Assembly: GCF_002272875.1 (NCBI RefSeq)
Contig: NZ_MLAN01000003.1
Coordinates: forward strand, 62,001 to 126,000
Source: Helicobacter sp. 11S02629-2
Lineage (GTDB): Bacteria > Campylobacterota > Campylobacteria > Campylobacterales > Helicobacteraceae
DNA length: 64,000 bases
Direction: 5' to 3'
Below are positions 32,484 to 41,081 of the stretch, piece by piece (position 1 is the stretch's first letter; each line of letters opens with the position of its first letter). A program made the translations under genes and the position numbers. The notes beneath the pieces were generated by a model. The model made no database searches, had not been told where the DNA came from, and worked only from the letters and a program-made list of their open reading frames with translations.

Positions 32484-34187
32484 ATGGCACAGCTAAAACC
32501 TCACTCACCCGCTAAAAAGAAGCCTTTTAACTATAGGCTTCTTACTCTAATAATTGCTGCTATCTTAGGTGTAGTCTTAAGCATACCTTCTTTTTTCCAA
32601 GGGGGTAATCAGTTTAAAGACATGCCTAAGATCACTCTTGGGCTTGATCTACAAGGTGGTTTAAGTCTGCTTTTAAATGTAGATACTAAGGCTGCTATAA
32701 AAAGTAAGTATACATCTATGGCAAGTGCTATCAACTTCCAAACAAAAGATAAAAATGTACTAATCTCTGGTCTTAAAACAACTAACAACTCACTAACTTT
32801 TAATATCTTAGATTCTAGTGAATCTAAAAAAGTAGATTCTATCCTTAGTGATATACAAGGCATAGTAGTTAAGAAAAATGCAAACTCTTATGCCATAACC
32901 TTAAGTGACGAAGAAAGACTAAAGACAGCAAAAAGTGCACTAGATCAAGCCATAGCTACTATTAGAAACAGACTTGATAAGTTTGGACTAAGTGAGCCTA
33001 GCGTTTCAAGGCAAGGAGAAGATCAAATCCTTGTTGAAATGCCCGGCATAAAAACCAATGCCGAACAACAAAGGCTAATAGATCTAATATCAAGAAGTGC
33101 AAAGTTAGAGTTAATGGCAGTGGATGAGGATAGAAATCCACGCGTAGCACAGATGAGTGAGGCAGAGGCTACAAGCTATGGAGATACCATACTTCCTTAT
33201 AGCGACCAAAGCCAAGCTAAGCTTTTAGTTAAAGCCATACCTATTATAGATGGCTCCATGCTAACTGATGCCCAAGCTATGATAGGGCATGATAGTGGAT
33301 CACCAGTAGTAAGCTTCCAGCTTAATAGCGTGGGTGCTAAGATCTTTGCTGACTTTTCAGCTAATAATATAAAAAAGAGGATGGCTATAGTCTTAGATGG
33401 CAAAGTTTTCTCAGCCCCAGTTATACAAGAGCGTATAGGTGGAGGCACTGGTCAGATAAGTGGTGGCTTTACTATGCAGCAAGCAAGCGACTTAGCTATA
33501 ACTCTAAGAAGTGGTGCCCTTGCTGCGCCAGTTAGCGTAGTAGAAAAAAGAAGTGTGGGGCCAAGTCTTGGAGCAGATTCTATAAGGGCATCTTTTATAG
33601 CCTTAGTAGCTGGCTTTGTGCTAGTTGTTATCTTTATGCTAGCTTATTACTCTATGGCTGGTGTTTTTGCTTGTATAGCTTTGATAGTAAATCTATTTTT
33701 AATAATTGCTGTTATGGCTATCTTTGGGGCAACGCTTACGCTTCCGGGCATGGCTGGTATAGTGCTAACTGTTGGTATGGCAGTAGATGCTAACATCATC
33801 ATTAATGAGCGGATACGGGAGGCACTAAAAGAAGGCTTAGGGGTTATAAACTCCATCAAAACGGGCTATGCGAACGCTTCAAGGGCTATCTTTGATGCAA
33901 ACGTAACTTCTCTTATAGCTTCCTTACTCTTATATATCTATGGAACTGGTGCTATAAAAGGCTTTGCCATAACTACAGGTATAGGTATCCTTGCTTCTAT
34001 AATCACAGCCATAATAGGTACTCATGGAATCTATTTATGGTTAGGCGAGAAAATGGCTAGAAGCCATAGAACTTACTTCTGGTTTGGTATAACTTTACAT
34101 CCTGAATCCTCACAAAAAGATGAGACAAAAAATGAACTCACCAAGCAAAATAAAAAAGACCTAAAGGTAGCACATGGAAATCTTTAA
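32484..34187 (+). CDS. secD: protein translocase subunit SecD
   Basis: A 567-residue inner-membrane protein that, with SecF, uses the proton gradient to complete export through SecYEG. It has a first membrane helix at about 18-35, then the motif LGLDLQGGLSLLL, a long periplasmic P1 domain (about 60-370, including LSEPSVSRQGEDQILVEMPG), and five C-terminal helices with the family motif VGMAVDANIIINERIREALKEG. It overlaps secF by 14 bases. Confidence 0.96.
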   Translation: MAQLKPHSPAKKKPFNYRLLTLIIAAILGVVLSIPSFFQGGNQFKDMPKITLGLDLQGGLSLLLNVDTKAAIKSKYTSMASAINFQTKDKNVLISGLKTTNNSLTFNILDSSESKKVDSILSDIQGIVVKKNANSYAITLSDEERLKTAKSALDQAIATIRNRLDKFGLSEPSVSRQGEDQILVEMPGIKTNAEQQRLIDLISRSAKLELMAVDEDRNPRVAQMSEAEATSYGDTILPYSDQSQAKLLVKAIPIIDGSMLTDAQAMIGHDSGSPVVSFQLNSVGAKIFADFSANNIKKRMAIVLDGKVFSAPVIQERIGGGTGQISGGFTMQQASDLAITLRSGALAAPVSVVEKRSVGPSLGADSIRASFIALVAGFVLVVIFMLAYYSMAGVFACIALIVNLFLIIAVMAIFGATLTLPGMAGIVLTVGMAVDANIIINERIREALKEGLGVINSIKTGYANASRAIFDANVTSLIASLLLYIYGTGAIKGFAITTGIGILASIITAIIGTHGIYLWLGEKMARSHRTYFWFGITLHPESSQKDETKNELTKQNKKDLKVAHGNL

Positions 34188-35151
34188 AAAACACTCCGTT
34201 TTTGACTTTGTCAAGTGGAGTAAGTACGGTCTTAGTTTATCTGTAATACTAGTGATAATTTGTCTATGGCTCTTTTTTGGCGTAGGCTTTACTCCGGGCG
34301 TTGACTTTGCTGGGGGAAGTGTGGCGCAGTTAAAGTATAACAACGTACAAGAAGCACCTATAACTGAGATAAGAAAAGCCCTTGATAAAGACAAGAGATT
34401 TGATAACTTTCAAGTAAGTGAGTTTGGAAACAAAACAGAAGTCATCATAAAGCTACCTTATAACGCAAGCGTAAAGATGAACGACCTTGATGGAATCTTG
34501 CATAAAGAGTTAGCCCATACTGGAAGCTTTGATATAAGAAAGCTTGACAGCGTGGGCCCAAAAGTGGGTAATGAACTTGCAAAAAGTGCCATACTTTCTT
34601 TAGGTCTTGCAACCATCGCCATGATGGCATATGTAAGCTTTAGGTATGAGTGGCGTTTTGCCCTAGCAAGCATCATAACTCTAGTGCATGATATAGTTAT
34701 AACAGCTGCTAGTGTCATCGTCTTTCATGTAGACTTAAACCTTGAAGTCATAGCAGCTTTGCTAACCTTGCTAGGATACTCGATTAATGACACCATAATC
34801 ATCTTTGATCGGATACGGGAGAAAATGCTAGAAGGAAAAACTGATGATATAAACCTCGCTATAAATGAAGCTATATCTAATACCCTCTCAAGGACAGTTT
34901 TTACTTCACTAACTATGTTCCTTGTTGTGCTTACTTTGTACATTTTTGGCGGACAAATCATCATAGGTTTTTCTCTCCCACTTTTAGTTGGAGTTGTGTT
35001 TGGTACCTACAGCTCGATGTTTGTGGCACCTAAGCTTGCTTTGCTTTTTGGCTTTTCTATCAAAAAGTACCATGCAAAAGAGCTTGCTAAGGCTAAAAAG
35101 CGTGAAGAAAAGAAAAAACTTAGATCAATGTATGAAAGTGGTCAAGTTTAA
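34174..35151 (+). CDS. secF: protein translocase subunit SecF
   Basis: A 325-residue partner of SecD. The segment GVDFAGGSVAQLKY after the first helix and the conserved YSINDTIIIFDRIREKMLEGK are diagnostic. Six membrane helices are visible; the C terminus is a Lys-rich cytoplasmic tail (KKREEKKKLRSM). It starts inside secD. Confidence 0.96.
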   Translation: MEIFKKHSVFDFVKWSKYGLSLSVILVIICLWLFFGVGFTPGVDFAGGSVAQLKYNNVQEAPITEIRKALDKDKRFDNFQVSEFGNKTEVIIKLPYNASVKMNDLDGILHKELAHTGSFDIRKLDSVGPKVGNELAKSAILSLGLATIAMMAYVSFRYEWRFALASIITLVHDIVITAASVIVFHVDLNLEVIAALLTLLGYSINDTIIIFDRIREKMLEGKTDDINLAINEAISNTLSRTVFTSLTMFLVVLTLYIFGGQIIIGFSLPLLVGVVFGTYSSMFVAPKLALLFGFSIKKYHAKELAKAKKREEKKKLRSMYESGQV

Positions 35152-35170
35152 CGATCATGATTTATATATA

Positions 35171-35219
35171 ATTTATATGCTAAAAGTTAGGTTTTAGCTT
35201 AACTTCCTAGCATATAAAT
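35171..35219 (+). terminator. long hairpin after secF, probable terminator
   Basis: A perfect 12-bp outer stem (ATTTATATGCTA at 35171-35182, TAGCATATAAAT at 35208-35219) with an inner 6-bp stem (AAGTTA/TAACTT). It begins 19 bases after the secF stop. T-rich sequence follows (AACTTTTACTTTCCTTTTTT). Confidence 0.55.
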
Positions 35220-35223
35220 AACT

Positions 35224-35281
35224 TTTACTTTCCTTTTTTAACTATTTTAACAAGATAAAATTTTTCAAAAAGGAAAGTAAA
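35224..35281. repeat. 15-bp perfect inverted repeat upstream of an outer-membrane gene
   Basis: TTTACTTTCCTTTTT (35224-35238) is mirrored by AAAAAGGAAAGTAAA (35267-35281) around a 28-base spacer. It sits immediately after the secF hairpin and about 150 bases before the outer-membrane gene at 35429. The gap also holds a T9 run (35307-35315) and an A8 run (35357-35364). Confidence 0.7.
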
Positions 35282-35428
35282 GTTTAATTATCTCCAAAAA
35301 ATTAACTTTTTTTTTACTATTTTCATTTTTTTATTTAAATTCTTAAAACATTTTCCAAAAAAAAGATGGCACAATTATATCCACAACGAAATTGCAACTC
35401 GCAAAAGACTTAAAAAAAAGGATTTTAA

Positions 35429-36142
35429 ATGGTAAAACAGATACTTTTAGCTTCTAGCTTAATACTTAGTTTTAATGGATTTGCACTAGCTGCTACGAAG
35501 GCAGAACAAGCACGTATAGATAAGGCCCGTGCTGAAAAAGCAAGGGCGGATAAAGCTCGCGCTGAAAGACTTAAGGCTGAAAAAGCACGTGCTGAGCAGG
35601 CTGCAAAAGATGCAGCTATAGCTAAAGAAAACGCTAAACCTTTAGAAGGCTTTAAAATCATGCTAGGTGGTACTTTAGGTGTTGGTATAGGTGCAGGTGT
35701 ATCACCATCAGATCCAAATGCGATTAATAATCCACCTTCTGGTCTTAACCTTGGGCTTAAAACAGGTATATCCTACTTTTCAACTGCAACTGGTGGCAGC
35801 ACAGTAGGCCTAGAAGCTAACTCTACTATAGGTGTAAGAAATATAGACTTTGCTAACTCATACACTCCTCAGTATGCCTTTAGCTTTGACTTTTTACAAC
35901 TCTTCCAAGCAGGTGAGTACGCAAAAGTGGGTTATACAGTAGGTGCTGGTGTGACAGTTAGAAACTCTAATAGTAGTGGCACACCTTATACCATACTTCC
36001 TACGCTAAAAGTAGGCGTAGCTGCCCTTGCTAACAACCACCAAAAGTTCTCACTTGACTGGGTATCCTACCTTCAACAAAACTCTGGTGCCCCATATAGC
36101 TCTGACATAATGCTAACTTATGCTTACTACTTTGGTAAGTAA
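35429..36142 (+). CDS. outer-membrane barrel with a TolA-like N-terminal helix
   Basis: A 237-residue exported protein: signal peptide to about residue 21 (ALAAT), then a strongly charged stretch (about 24-65) of near-perfect five-residue repeats of the form ARAEK/ARADK/LKAEK. This would be a long single alpha helix like that of TolA. After it comes a barrel-like domain (70-237) with alternating strands and the terminal MLTYAYYFGK. The barrel domain is clearly related to those at 52273-53091 and 53390-53794. The repeat units use different Ala and Arg codons, so they are old and kept by selection at protein level. The helix may span the periplasm or bind peptidoglycan. AAAGGA precedes the ATG. 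Exact role unknown. Confidence 0.8.
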   Translation: MVKQILLASSLILSFNGFALAATKAEQARIDKARAEKARADKARAERLKAEKARAEQAAKDAAIAKENAKPLEGFKIMLGGTLGVGIGAGVSPSDPNAINNPPSGLNLGLKTGISYFSTATGGSTVGLEANSTIGVRNIDFANSYTPQYAFSFDFLQLFQAGEYAKVGYTVGAGVTVRNSNSSGTPYTILPTLKVGVAALANNHQKFSLDWVSYLQQNSGAPYSSDIMLTYAYYFGK

Positions 36143-36616
36143 GAACTAACACTCAGTCCTTTTTTTTGGAATCTAGACTTTTTAGATTCCAAGAAGCTTA
36201 TTACTTCTTTTAAAAAACTTTCACTCTTAAAACTTGTTAGCAAACTAGCCTAGCTTAAAGCTAGAAGATATCGCCTAAACTTTCAATAATAGACTTACTT
36301 TCAAAGCTTGATTGCTTCGCTTATCTAAATACCTTCTAGCAATTACTATATGATATATATTTGATTGAAAATACGTGTTTTACCAAAAGCTATGTTATTT
36401 GCAAAGGGTTTAGCCCTGTGGCAAATATGTAGTCTTTAGTGTTAAAAAGCAAGCCACTTCACTTTATCTTAGCATCCCCCTCTTCCGCTTAAAAAAAACA
36501 AATAGGAACTTAAAAAGCTAAGTCATTACAAAAAATGGGTACCGCCCACGATAAAACCTAGCAGATATTTTTAGATTCCACATTTTTAAAATACCTTAGC
36601 TTTTTCTCTTAAACAG
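36143..36616. other. intergenic region between outer-membrane gene and dnaJ
   Basis: 474 bp between convergent genes, no plausible frame. Besides the 10-bp inverted repeat at 36166-36192 it has a two-tier stem at 36396-36427: TATTTGC and GCAAATA enclose AGGG-tttag-CCCT. No promoter is evident for it. Confidence 0.6.
36166..36192 (+). terminator. inverted pair of RGAWTCY motifs after the outer-membrane gene
   Basis: TTGGAATCTA (36166-36175) and TAGATTCCAA (36183-36192), a perfect 10-bp stem with a 7-base loop, 23 bases after the stop codon. The position suits a terminator, but the T8 run lies before the stem rather than after it, so termination is uncertain. Confidence 0.4.
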
Positions 36617-37738
36617 TCACCTTTTAACCCAGTCAGAAAACTTTTTAAAAGCCTTTTTAAAGCTTGACTTATAAGGCTTACTAGCCTCTCCAAAGCTGGC
36701 TTGTAGCTTTAAGACTAGCTCTTTTTGCTCTTCAGTTAGGCTTTTTGGATACTCGACTTTAAGCTCAGCTATAAGTCTGCCTTTAGCCCCACTATGAACA
36801 TCAGGCACACCCTCACCTCTAAAGACTACTTGATGACCATTTTGCGCACCTTGAGGGACTTTTAGCTCTAGCTCACCATGCAATGAAGGTATCTTTATAC
36901 TCCCTCCTAAGACTATAGTTGTAAAAAAGACTGGTATTTGCAAGTACAAGTCACTGCCATGCCTTATAAAGTGCTCATCTTTTGCCACCCTTACTTGCAA
37001 GTACAAATCACCCCTTAAGCCCTCTTTCACACAGTTACCTTTGCCTCTATAAACTAGCTGATTCCCAGTGTCTACTCCTGCTTTTATGCTTATCTCTAAG
37101 TCCTCTTCTAAGACCTCAAAGCCTTCTCCATGACACTTAGGACACTTAGCACTAGGCACTTTTCCACTACCTTGACAAGTATGACAAGTTTGCTGAAACT
37201 GCAAAAAGCCATTCCTAGCAAAGATAACGCCCCTTCCTTGACAGGTTGGACAAGTTTTTAGCTTGCCATCTTTTGCCCCAGTGCCACTGCAGGCTTTGCA
37301 GTAGCTTTTGTATTTATTTCTTATAGTTTTTTTAGCACCAAATACAGCGTCTTTAAAGCTTACATCAAGCTCTACAAGCAAGTCAGACTCAAATAAAAAG
37401 TGCTCTTTTTCCTTTCTAGCTGACCCGCCAAAACTACCTCCAAAAAGATCTCCAAATATATCTTCAAATATAGATCCAAAACCACCTTGAGACGAACTAA
37501 AGCCAGCACCTTGGCTAATACCTTCTTTACCATATCTATCATAAAGGGCTCTTTTTTCTGGGTCGCTTAAAACTCCATAAGCTTCATTTATAAGCTTGAA
37601 ACGCTCTTCAGCATCATGCTCTTTATTTCTATCTGGGTGATATTTTAGTGCTAGCTTACGATAACTCTTTTTTAAGACTTCTTCACTTGCATCTTGTTCT
37701 ACTTCTAATATCTCATAATAACTAGTCTCTGAAGACAT
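36617..37738 (-). CDS. dnaJ: chaperone DnaJ
   Basis: A 373-residue class I Hsp40 that stimulates DnaK. J domain residues 1-70 with HPD in KYHPDRN; Gly/Phe linker (about 75-105, [15 protein letters not shown]); a zinc-binding domain with all four repeats ([36 protein letters not shown]); then the substrate-binding C-terminal domains. The length is typical. It is divergent to recR across a 16-bp perfect palindrome. Confidence 0.97.
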   Translation of the reverse strand: MSSETSYYEILEVEQDASEEVLKKSYRKLALKYHPDRNKEHDAEERFKLINEAYGVLSDPEKRALYDRYGKEGISQGAGFSSSQGGFGSIFEDIFGDLFGGSFGGSARKEKEHFLFESDLLVELDVSFKDAVFGAKKTIRNKYKSYCKACSGTGAKDGKLKTCPTCQGRGVIFARNGFLQFQQTCHTCQGSGKVPSAKCPKCHGEGFEVLEEDLEISIKAGVDTGNQLVYRGKGNCVKEGLRGDLYLQVRVAKDEHFIRHGSDLYLQIPVFFTTIVLGGSIKIPSLHGELELKVPQGAQNGHQVVFRGEGVPDVHSGAKGRLIAELKVEYPKSLTEEQKELVLKLQASFGEASKPYKSSFKKAFKKFSDWVKR

Positions 37739-37772
37739 TATCTTCCTTAATATATGGATTTTTAAACCTTAG

Positions 37773-37806
37773 ATTCTATCAAAAAAGAAGTCTTTTTTGA
37801 TAGAAT
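37773..37806. repeat. 16-bp perfect palindrome between dnaJ and recR
   Basis: ATTCTATCAAAAAAGA (37773-37788) and TCTTTTTTGATAGAAT (37791-37806) with a 2-base centre. It lies in the divergent promoter gap and its right arm runs into the first possible recR start codon (ATG at 37805). It may be an operator, or a hairpin in the recR leader. It is not a CIRCE element. Confidence 0.8.
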
Positions 37807-37813
37807 GGCGCCT

Positions 37814-38386
37814 ATGGATAAACAACTAAACTCTTTTTCAAACCTAGTAGAAGCACTTAGCAAACTACCAAGTATAGGTAAAAAAAGTGCCCTTAAGATG
37901 GCTTATACGCTATGTATAGATGACGTGGCATTAGGACTGAATATAGCTGAAAGTATCAATGAAGCCTTGCACTCTACTAGAAAGTGCAACATCTGTGGGG
38001 GTCTTTCAGAAGGAGAGGTCTGCCATATATGTGTAGATTCTATGAGAAGTAATGGCAAGCTTTGCATAGTAGGCCACCCAAAAGATATCTTTTTGATAGA
38101 AAGTTTAAAAGAGTTTTTTGGGAAGTACTGCGTTTTAGAATCTATAAAAGACTTTGACTTCGAAGCGCTCATAAAACGCATAGAAAAAGAAAAGATAGAA
38201 GAGATAATCTTTGCCTTTGCGCCTTCTTTAAGCAGTGATGTGCTAATAACCCACCTGCAAGATAAGCTTGCCCATCTAAACTTAAAGTTTACTAAGATCG
38301 CCCAAGGTGTGCCTTCAAATGTCAATCTTGACAACATAGACCACTTCTCTTTATCAAAAGCTTTTATATATAGAGTGGATTTATAG
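37814..38386 (+). CDS. recR: recombination protein RecR
   Basis: A 190-residue partner of RecO/RecF in loading RecA at gaps. It shows the helix-hairpin-helix (LSKLPSIGKKSALKMAY), the four-Cys zinc site (CNICGGLSEGEVCHIC) and a Toprim domain from about residue 75. Two starts are possible, 37805 and 37814; the second gives the usual RecR N terminus and is free of the palindrome. Neither has a clear Shine-Dalgarno, which suggests low expression. Confidence 0.9.
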   Translation: MDKQLNSFSNLVEALSKLPSIGKKSALKMAYTLCIDDVALGLNIAESINEALHSTRKCNICGGLSEGEVCHICVDSMRSNGKLCIVGHPKDIFLIESLKEFFGKYCVLESIKDFDFEALIKRIEKEKIEEIIFAFAPSLSSDVLITHLQDKLAHLNLKFTKIAQGVPSNVNLDNIDHFSLSKAFIYRVDL

Positions 38387-38478
38387 CCTTGCTTTTTATA
38401 TCCATCATCATCACAGTTTTTAATGCAACTTGCTGCTTAAAGTCTTGTAGAAAACAATCACAAAAGCTGGTATGTTAG

Positions 38479-39777
38479 ATGTTAGCTAAAGTCTCTAACA
38501 CACCAACATCGCAGTCTAACTTATGTGCATCTACTAGCCTATCTCCTAAGTCTAGGCAAGATAAAACTTTAAAGCTAAACTTTTATCTACTAGGTGCTGC
38601 TAATGTCGCTAATCCAAGTGCTTTATCTCTAGAGACACTTTTAAAGTGGCAAAAAGAAGGCTTAGTAAACTATCTTGGTGAAAGTAAAGATGTACGCCCT
38701 TTTATAGCCAAATCTTCATGCTGCGTGCTTCCTAGCTTTTATAAAGAAGGTCTGCCAAGAGTTTTAATAGAATCTCTCTCCATGCAAAAGCCTATCATTA
38801 CAACTGATGTAAGTGGCTGTAAAGATACTATAAAACCAACGCTAAAGCTTGATGATAAGCCTTTTGCTATAGGAGAAAATGGAATCTTAACTAAGCCAAA
38901 AGATGCCAAGTCTTTATATCTAGGGCTAAAAGCTTTTATCAAACTTACTAGCCTTCAAAGAAAGCAGATGGGAGAGAGTGGGAGAGAGTTAGCTACTAAA
39001 GTCTTTGAAGTCTCTTTTGTAATAGATGCTTACAAAAAAGCTCTAAGAAAGTTTTGTCTTAAAAGTGGCAAAAAAAGACTAGCTTTTATATCAAATACTA
39101 GTTTTGGCATGTATAACTTTAGAAAAGAAGTCTTAAAATCCTTTATAGATGAAGGTCATGAAGTGCTAGTCTTTGCCCCAAAAGATGCCACTACAGAAGG
39201 CCTAGAAGCCCTTGGCATAAGATGCATAGAGATAAAAGTTAATAGCAAAGGGCTAAATCCACTAAGTGACTTAAAGCTACTTTTAAGTTTATGTAAGCTT
39301 TTAAAAGACCACAAACCAGACTTTGTTTTTAACTACACTATAAAGCCAGTCATTTATGCCTCCCTTGCCTCAAGACTTTTAAAAGTACCTCATATCTCTA
39401 TGGTCACTGGGCTTGGTTATGTTTTTGTAAAAGGAGGCTTTAAGAAAAAGATTTTAAAAAATCTAGTTTGCTTGATGTATAAAGTAGCTTTAAAGCACAC
39501 AAAACAAGTATGGTTTTTAAACGATGATGATAGATTGGAGTTTTTAAAACATAGGCTTATAGATGAAGCTAGGGCTTTTAAGCTAGATGGAGAAGGGGTT
39601 GATACAAAGCACTTTTATCCTAGCTCTATGCCAGAAGGTGAACTAAACTTTTTATTAATAGCTAGGATGCTTTGGGATAAGGGAGTTGGAGAGTATATAG
39701 AAGCTATAAGGCTTTTAAAGGCTGATAAAGAAGTAGCAAGCCTTGCAAGCTTTGAAAGAAACCCCCCTCTTATCTAA
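38479..39777 (+). CDS. GT4 glycosyltransferase with swapped halves (permuted or remnant)
   Basis: An uninterrupted 432-codon frame. Residues 33-190 look like the C-terminal part of a GT4 enzyme, from the strand LNFYLLGAANVANPSAL through the EX7E motif (E90, E98 in KEGLPRVLIE) to the normal end. Residues 197-413 look like the N-terminal part of the same kind of enzyme (LAFISNTSFGMYNFR to LNFLLIARMLWDKGVGEYIEAI). In normal members the order is the reverse, and the break point here falls after the first beta-alpha unit of the C domain. Total length equals one enzyme plus linkers. Either this is a circular permutant or the leftover of a tandem duplication trimmed at both ends. A TAG precedes the ATG, there is no clear Shine-Dalgarno, and no other polysaccharide gene is near. 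Functionality is uncertain. Confidence 0.7.
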   Translation: MLAKVSNTPTSQSNLCASTSLSPKSRQDKTLKLNFYLLGAANVANPSALSLETLLKWQKEGLVNYLGESKDVRPFIAKSSCCVLPSFYKEGLPRVLIESLSMQKPIITTDVSGCKDTIKPTLKLDDKPFAIGENGILTKPKDAKSLYLGLKAFIKLTSLQRKQMGESGRELATKVFEVSFVIDAYKKALRKFCLKSGKKRLAFISNTSFGMYNFRKEVLKSFIDEGHEVLVFAPKDATTEGLEALGIRCIEIKVNSKGLNPLSDLKLLLSLCKLLKDHKPDFVFNYTIKPVIYASLASRLLKVPHISMVTGLGYVFVKGGFKKKILKNLVCLMYKVALKHTKQVWFLNDDDRLEFLKHRLIDEARAFKLDGEGVDTKHFYPSSMPEGELNFLLIARMLWDKGVGEYIEAIRLLKADKEVASLASFERNPPLI

Positions 39778-39815
39778 AGCTAGCTTAAGCTACTTTGTTT
39801 TTAGCTAAAAGGCTT

Positions 39816-41081
39816 TTAAAAGCTAAGCCTTAAGCCGCCAGTTGCCTCAAAAGTATTAGGAAGTGGCGACTTGCTTAAGTGAGTGCTACTTAGATAGATG
39901 ATAAAGCCGACATTGCTAACTATTTGCATATCTATCATTAAGTCAAGCTCATTTTGTACATACTGCTTAGATATAGCATTACTCACATAGTCAAAAAATG
40001 TAGCACCATATACTAGATATAAAGAAAGCTTATCTGAAAAGGCTTTAACCTGCCCTACTCCATACAATAAGTTTGCATTACTCCCGCTTTTAAAAGCCCT
40101 GCCTCCCCAGATAAAAAATGGCAAGACATTATTAAGGCTTTGTTCAAAACCACCATGCACAGAGTTACCTATACCCAAAAGATTAAGGCTTGCAAGGCCA
40201 TTTTTACCATTTCTTGCATAGCCTAGTGAAAAATCTATCCACTTAAAGCCAGTAGCAAGCTTTACATCAGCTAGATAGCTATCAAACCCGGGGCTGCTAA
40301 AACTTGGCTTCATACTAGCAGCGATCCCTGAATCTAACCCTACATAAAAGCTAGAGTTATTAAACCTAGTAAAGGCGTGCAGCCTTGCTCCAAACATATT
40401 AAAGATAGATGGTGAGTAAAACCAAAAGCCATATACATAGCTTGAGTTTTTAATATCATTTTGAGAGTCACTTAGATAGTATCTAACGCCTAAGTTATAA
40501 AGTCCAAAACGTCCTAAGTCCGTAAAGGGCTGTATCTGATAATAAGACACTTGACCAAAACTTTTAGCATACATCCCTTCAAGTAATAGGTTATTAAATG
40601 AAGCGTTTCTAACCCATATACCATCTATTAAGTGGTTGATAAATGGATTAAGAGGCATAAAACGCCCTGCTTTTATAGCAGTATCACCATCAAAGTACTC
40701 TAAAAAGCTAGGCCCAAGCATCACAGTGCTATCACTTCCAAAGTCTTTTTTTGCACCAAGTCCTGAGTTATAAAAACTCTGCAAAGCCATAAAAGATATA
40801 GCAGCCCTTATATTGTAAAAAAAGCCTGAAGTATAGCCAAGACCAACTGAACTTAGCACATAGGAGTTATCACCTAGATAGGTTTTTGTGCCAAAGTTGT
40901 TATCGTTATAGAATCCAGCCTGCCCGCTAAAAAGCTTCATGTAGTTGCCATAGACCATGGCCTCGCCCCTTGAAGTGCCATTTTTCAAAGCTTCATTTAA
41001 AGAGTTGTACTTAGCACTTAAGCCTACTATAAGGCACATCATAACCAGTATATATTTTAAGGCAAGATTTTTCAAACACAC
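39816..41081 (-). CDS. Hof-type outer-membrane protein
   Basis: A 421-residue exported protein with signal peptide (about 1-23, LIVGLSA) and a large beta barrel ending in GGLRLSF with a terminal Phe. The early segment SLNEALKNGTSRGEAMVYGNYM and the repeated pattern of FxLGxxY strands match the Helicobacter Hof family of OprD-like porins. The start overlaps the end of panC by 10 bases, so it is probably co-expressed. The substrate is unknown; uptake of small acids or peptides is typical for the wider family. Confidence 0.85.
   Translation of the reverse strand: MCLKNLALKYILVMMCLIVGLSAKYNSLNEALKNGTSRGEAMVYGNYMKLFSGQAGFYNDNNFGTKTYLGDNSYVLSSVGLGYTSGFFYNIRAAISFMALQSFYNSGLGAKKDFGSDSTVMLGPSFLEYFDGDTAIKAGRFMPLNPFINHLIDGIWVRNASFNNLLLEGMYAKSFGQVSYYQIQPFTDLGRFGLYNLGVRYYLSDSQNDIKNSSYVYGFWFYSPSIFNMFGARLHAFTRFNNSSFYVGLDSGIAASMKPSFSSPGFDSYLADVKLATGFKWIDFSLGYARNGKNGLASLNLLGIGNSVHGGFEQSLNNVLPFFIWGGRAFKSGSNANLLYGVGQVKAFSDKLSLYLVYGATFFDYVSNAISKQYVQNELDLMIDMQIVSNVGFIIYLSSTHLSKSPLPNTFEATGGLRLSF

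Noticed and set aside
39762-39767. C6 tract near the end of the permuted glycosyltransferase, possible phase-variable frame
   Set aside because: Stop codons follow within about ten codons in the alternative frames I read and the next gene is under 50 bases away, so slippage would not restore a longer protein.
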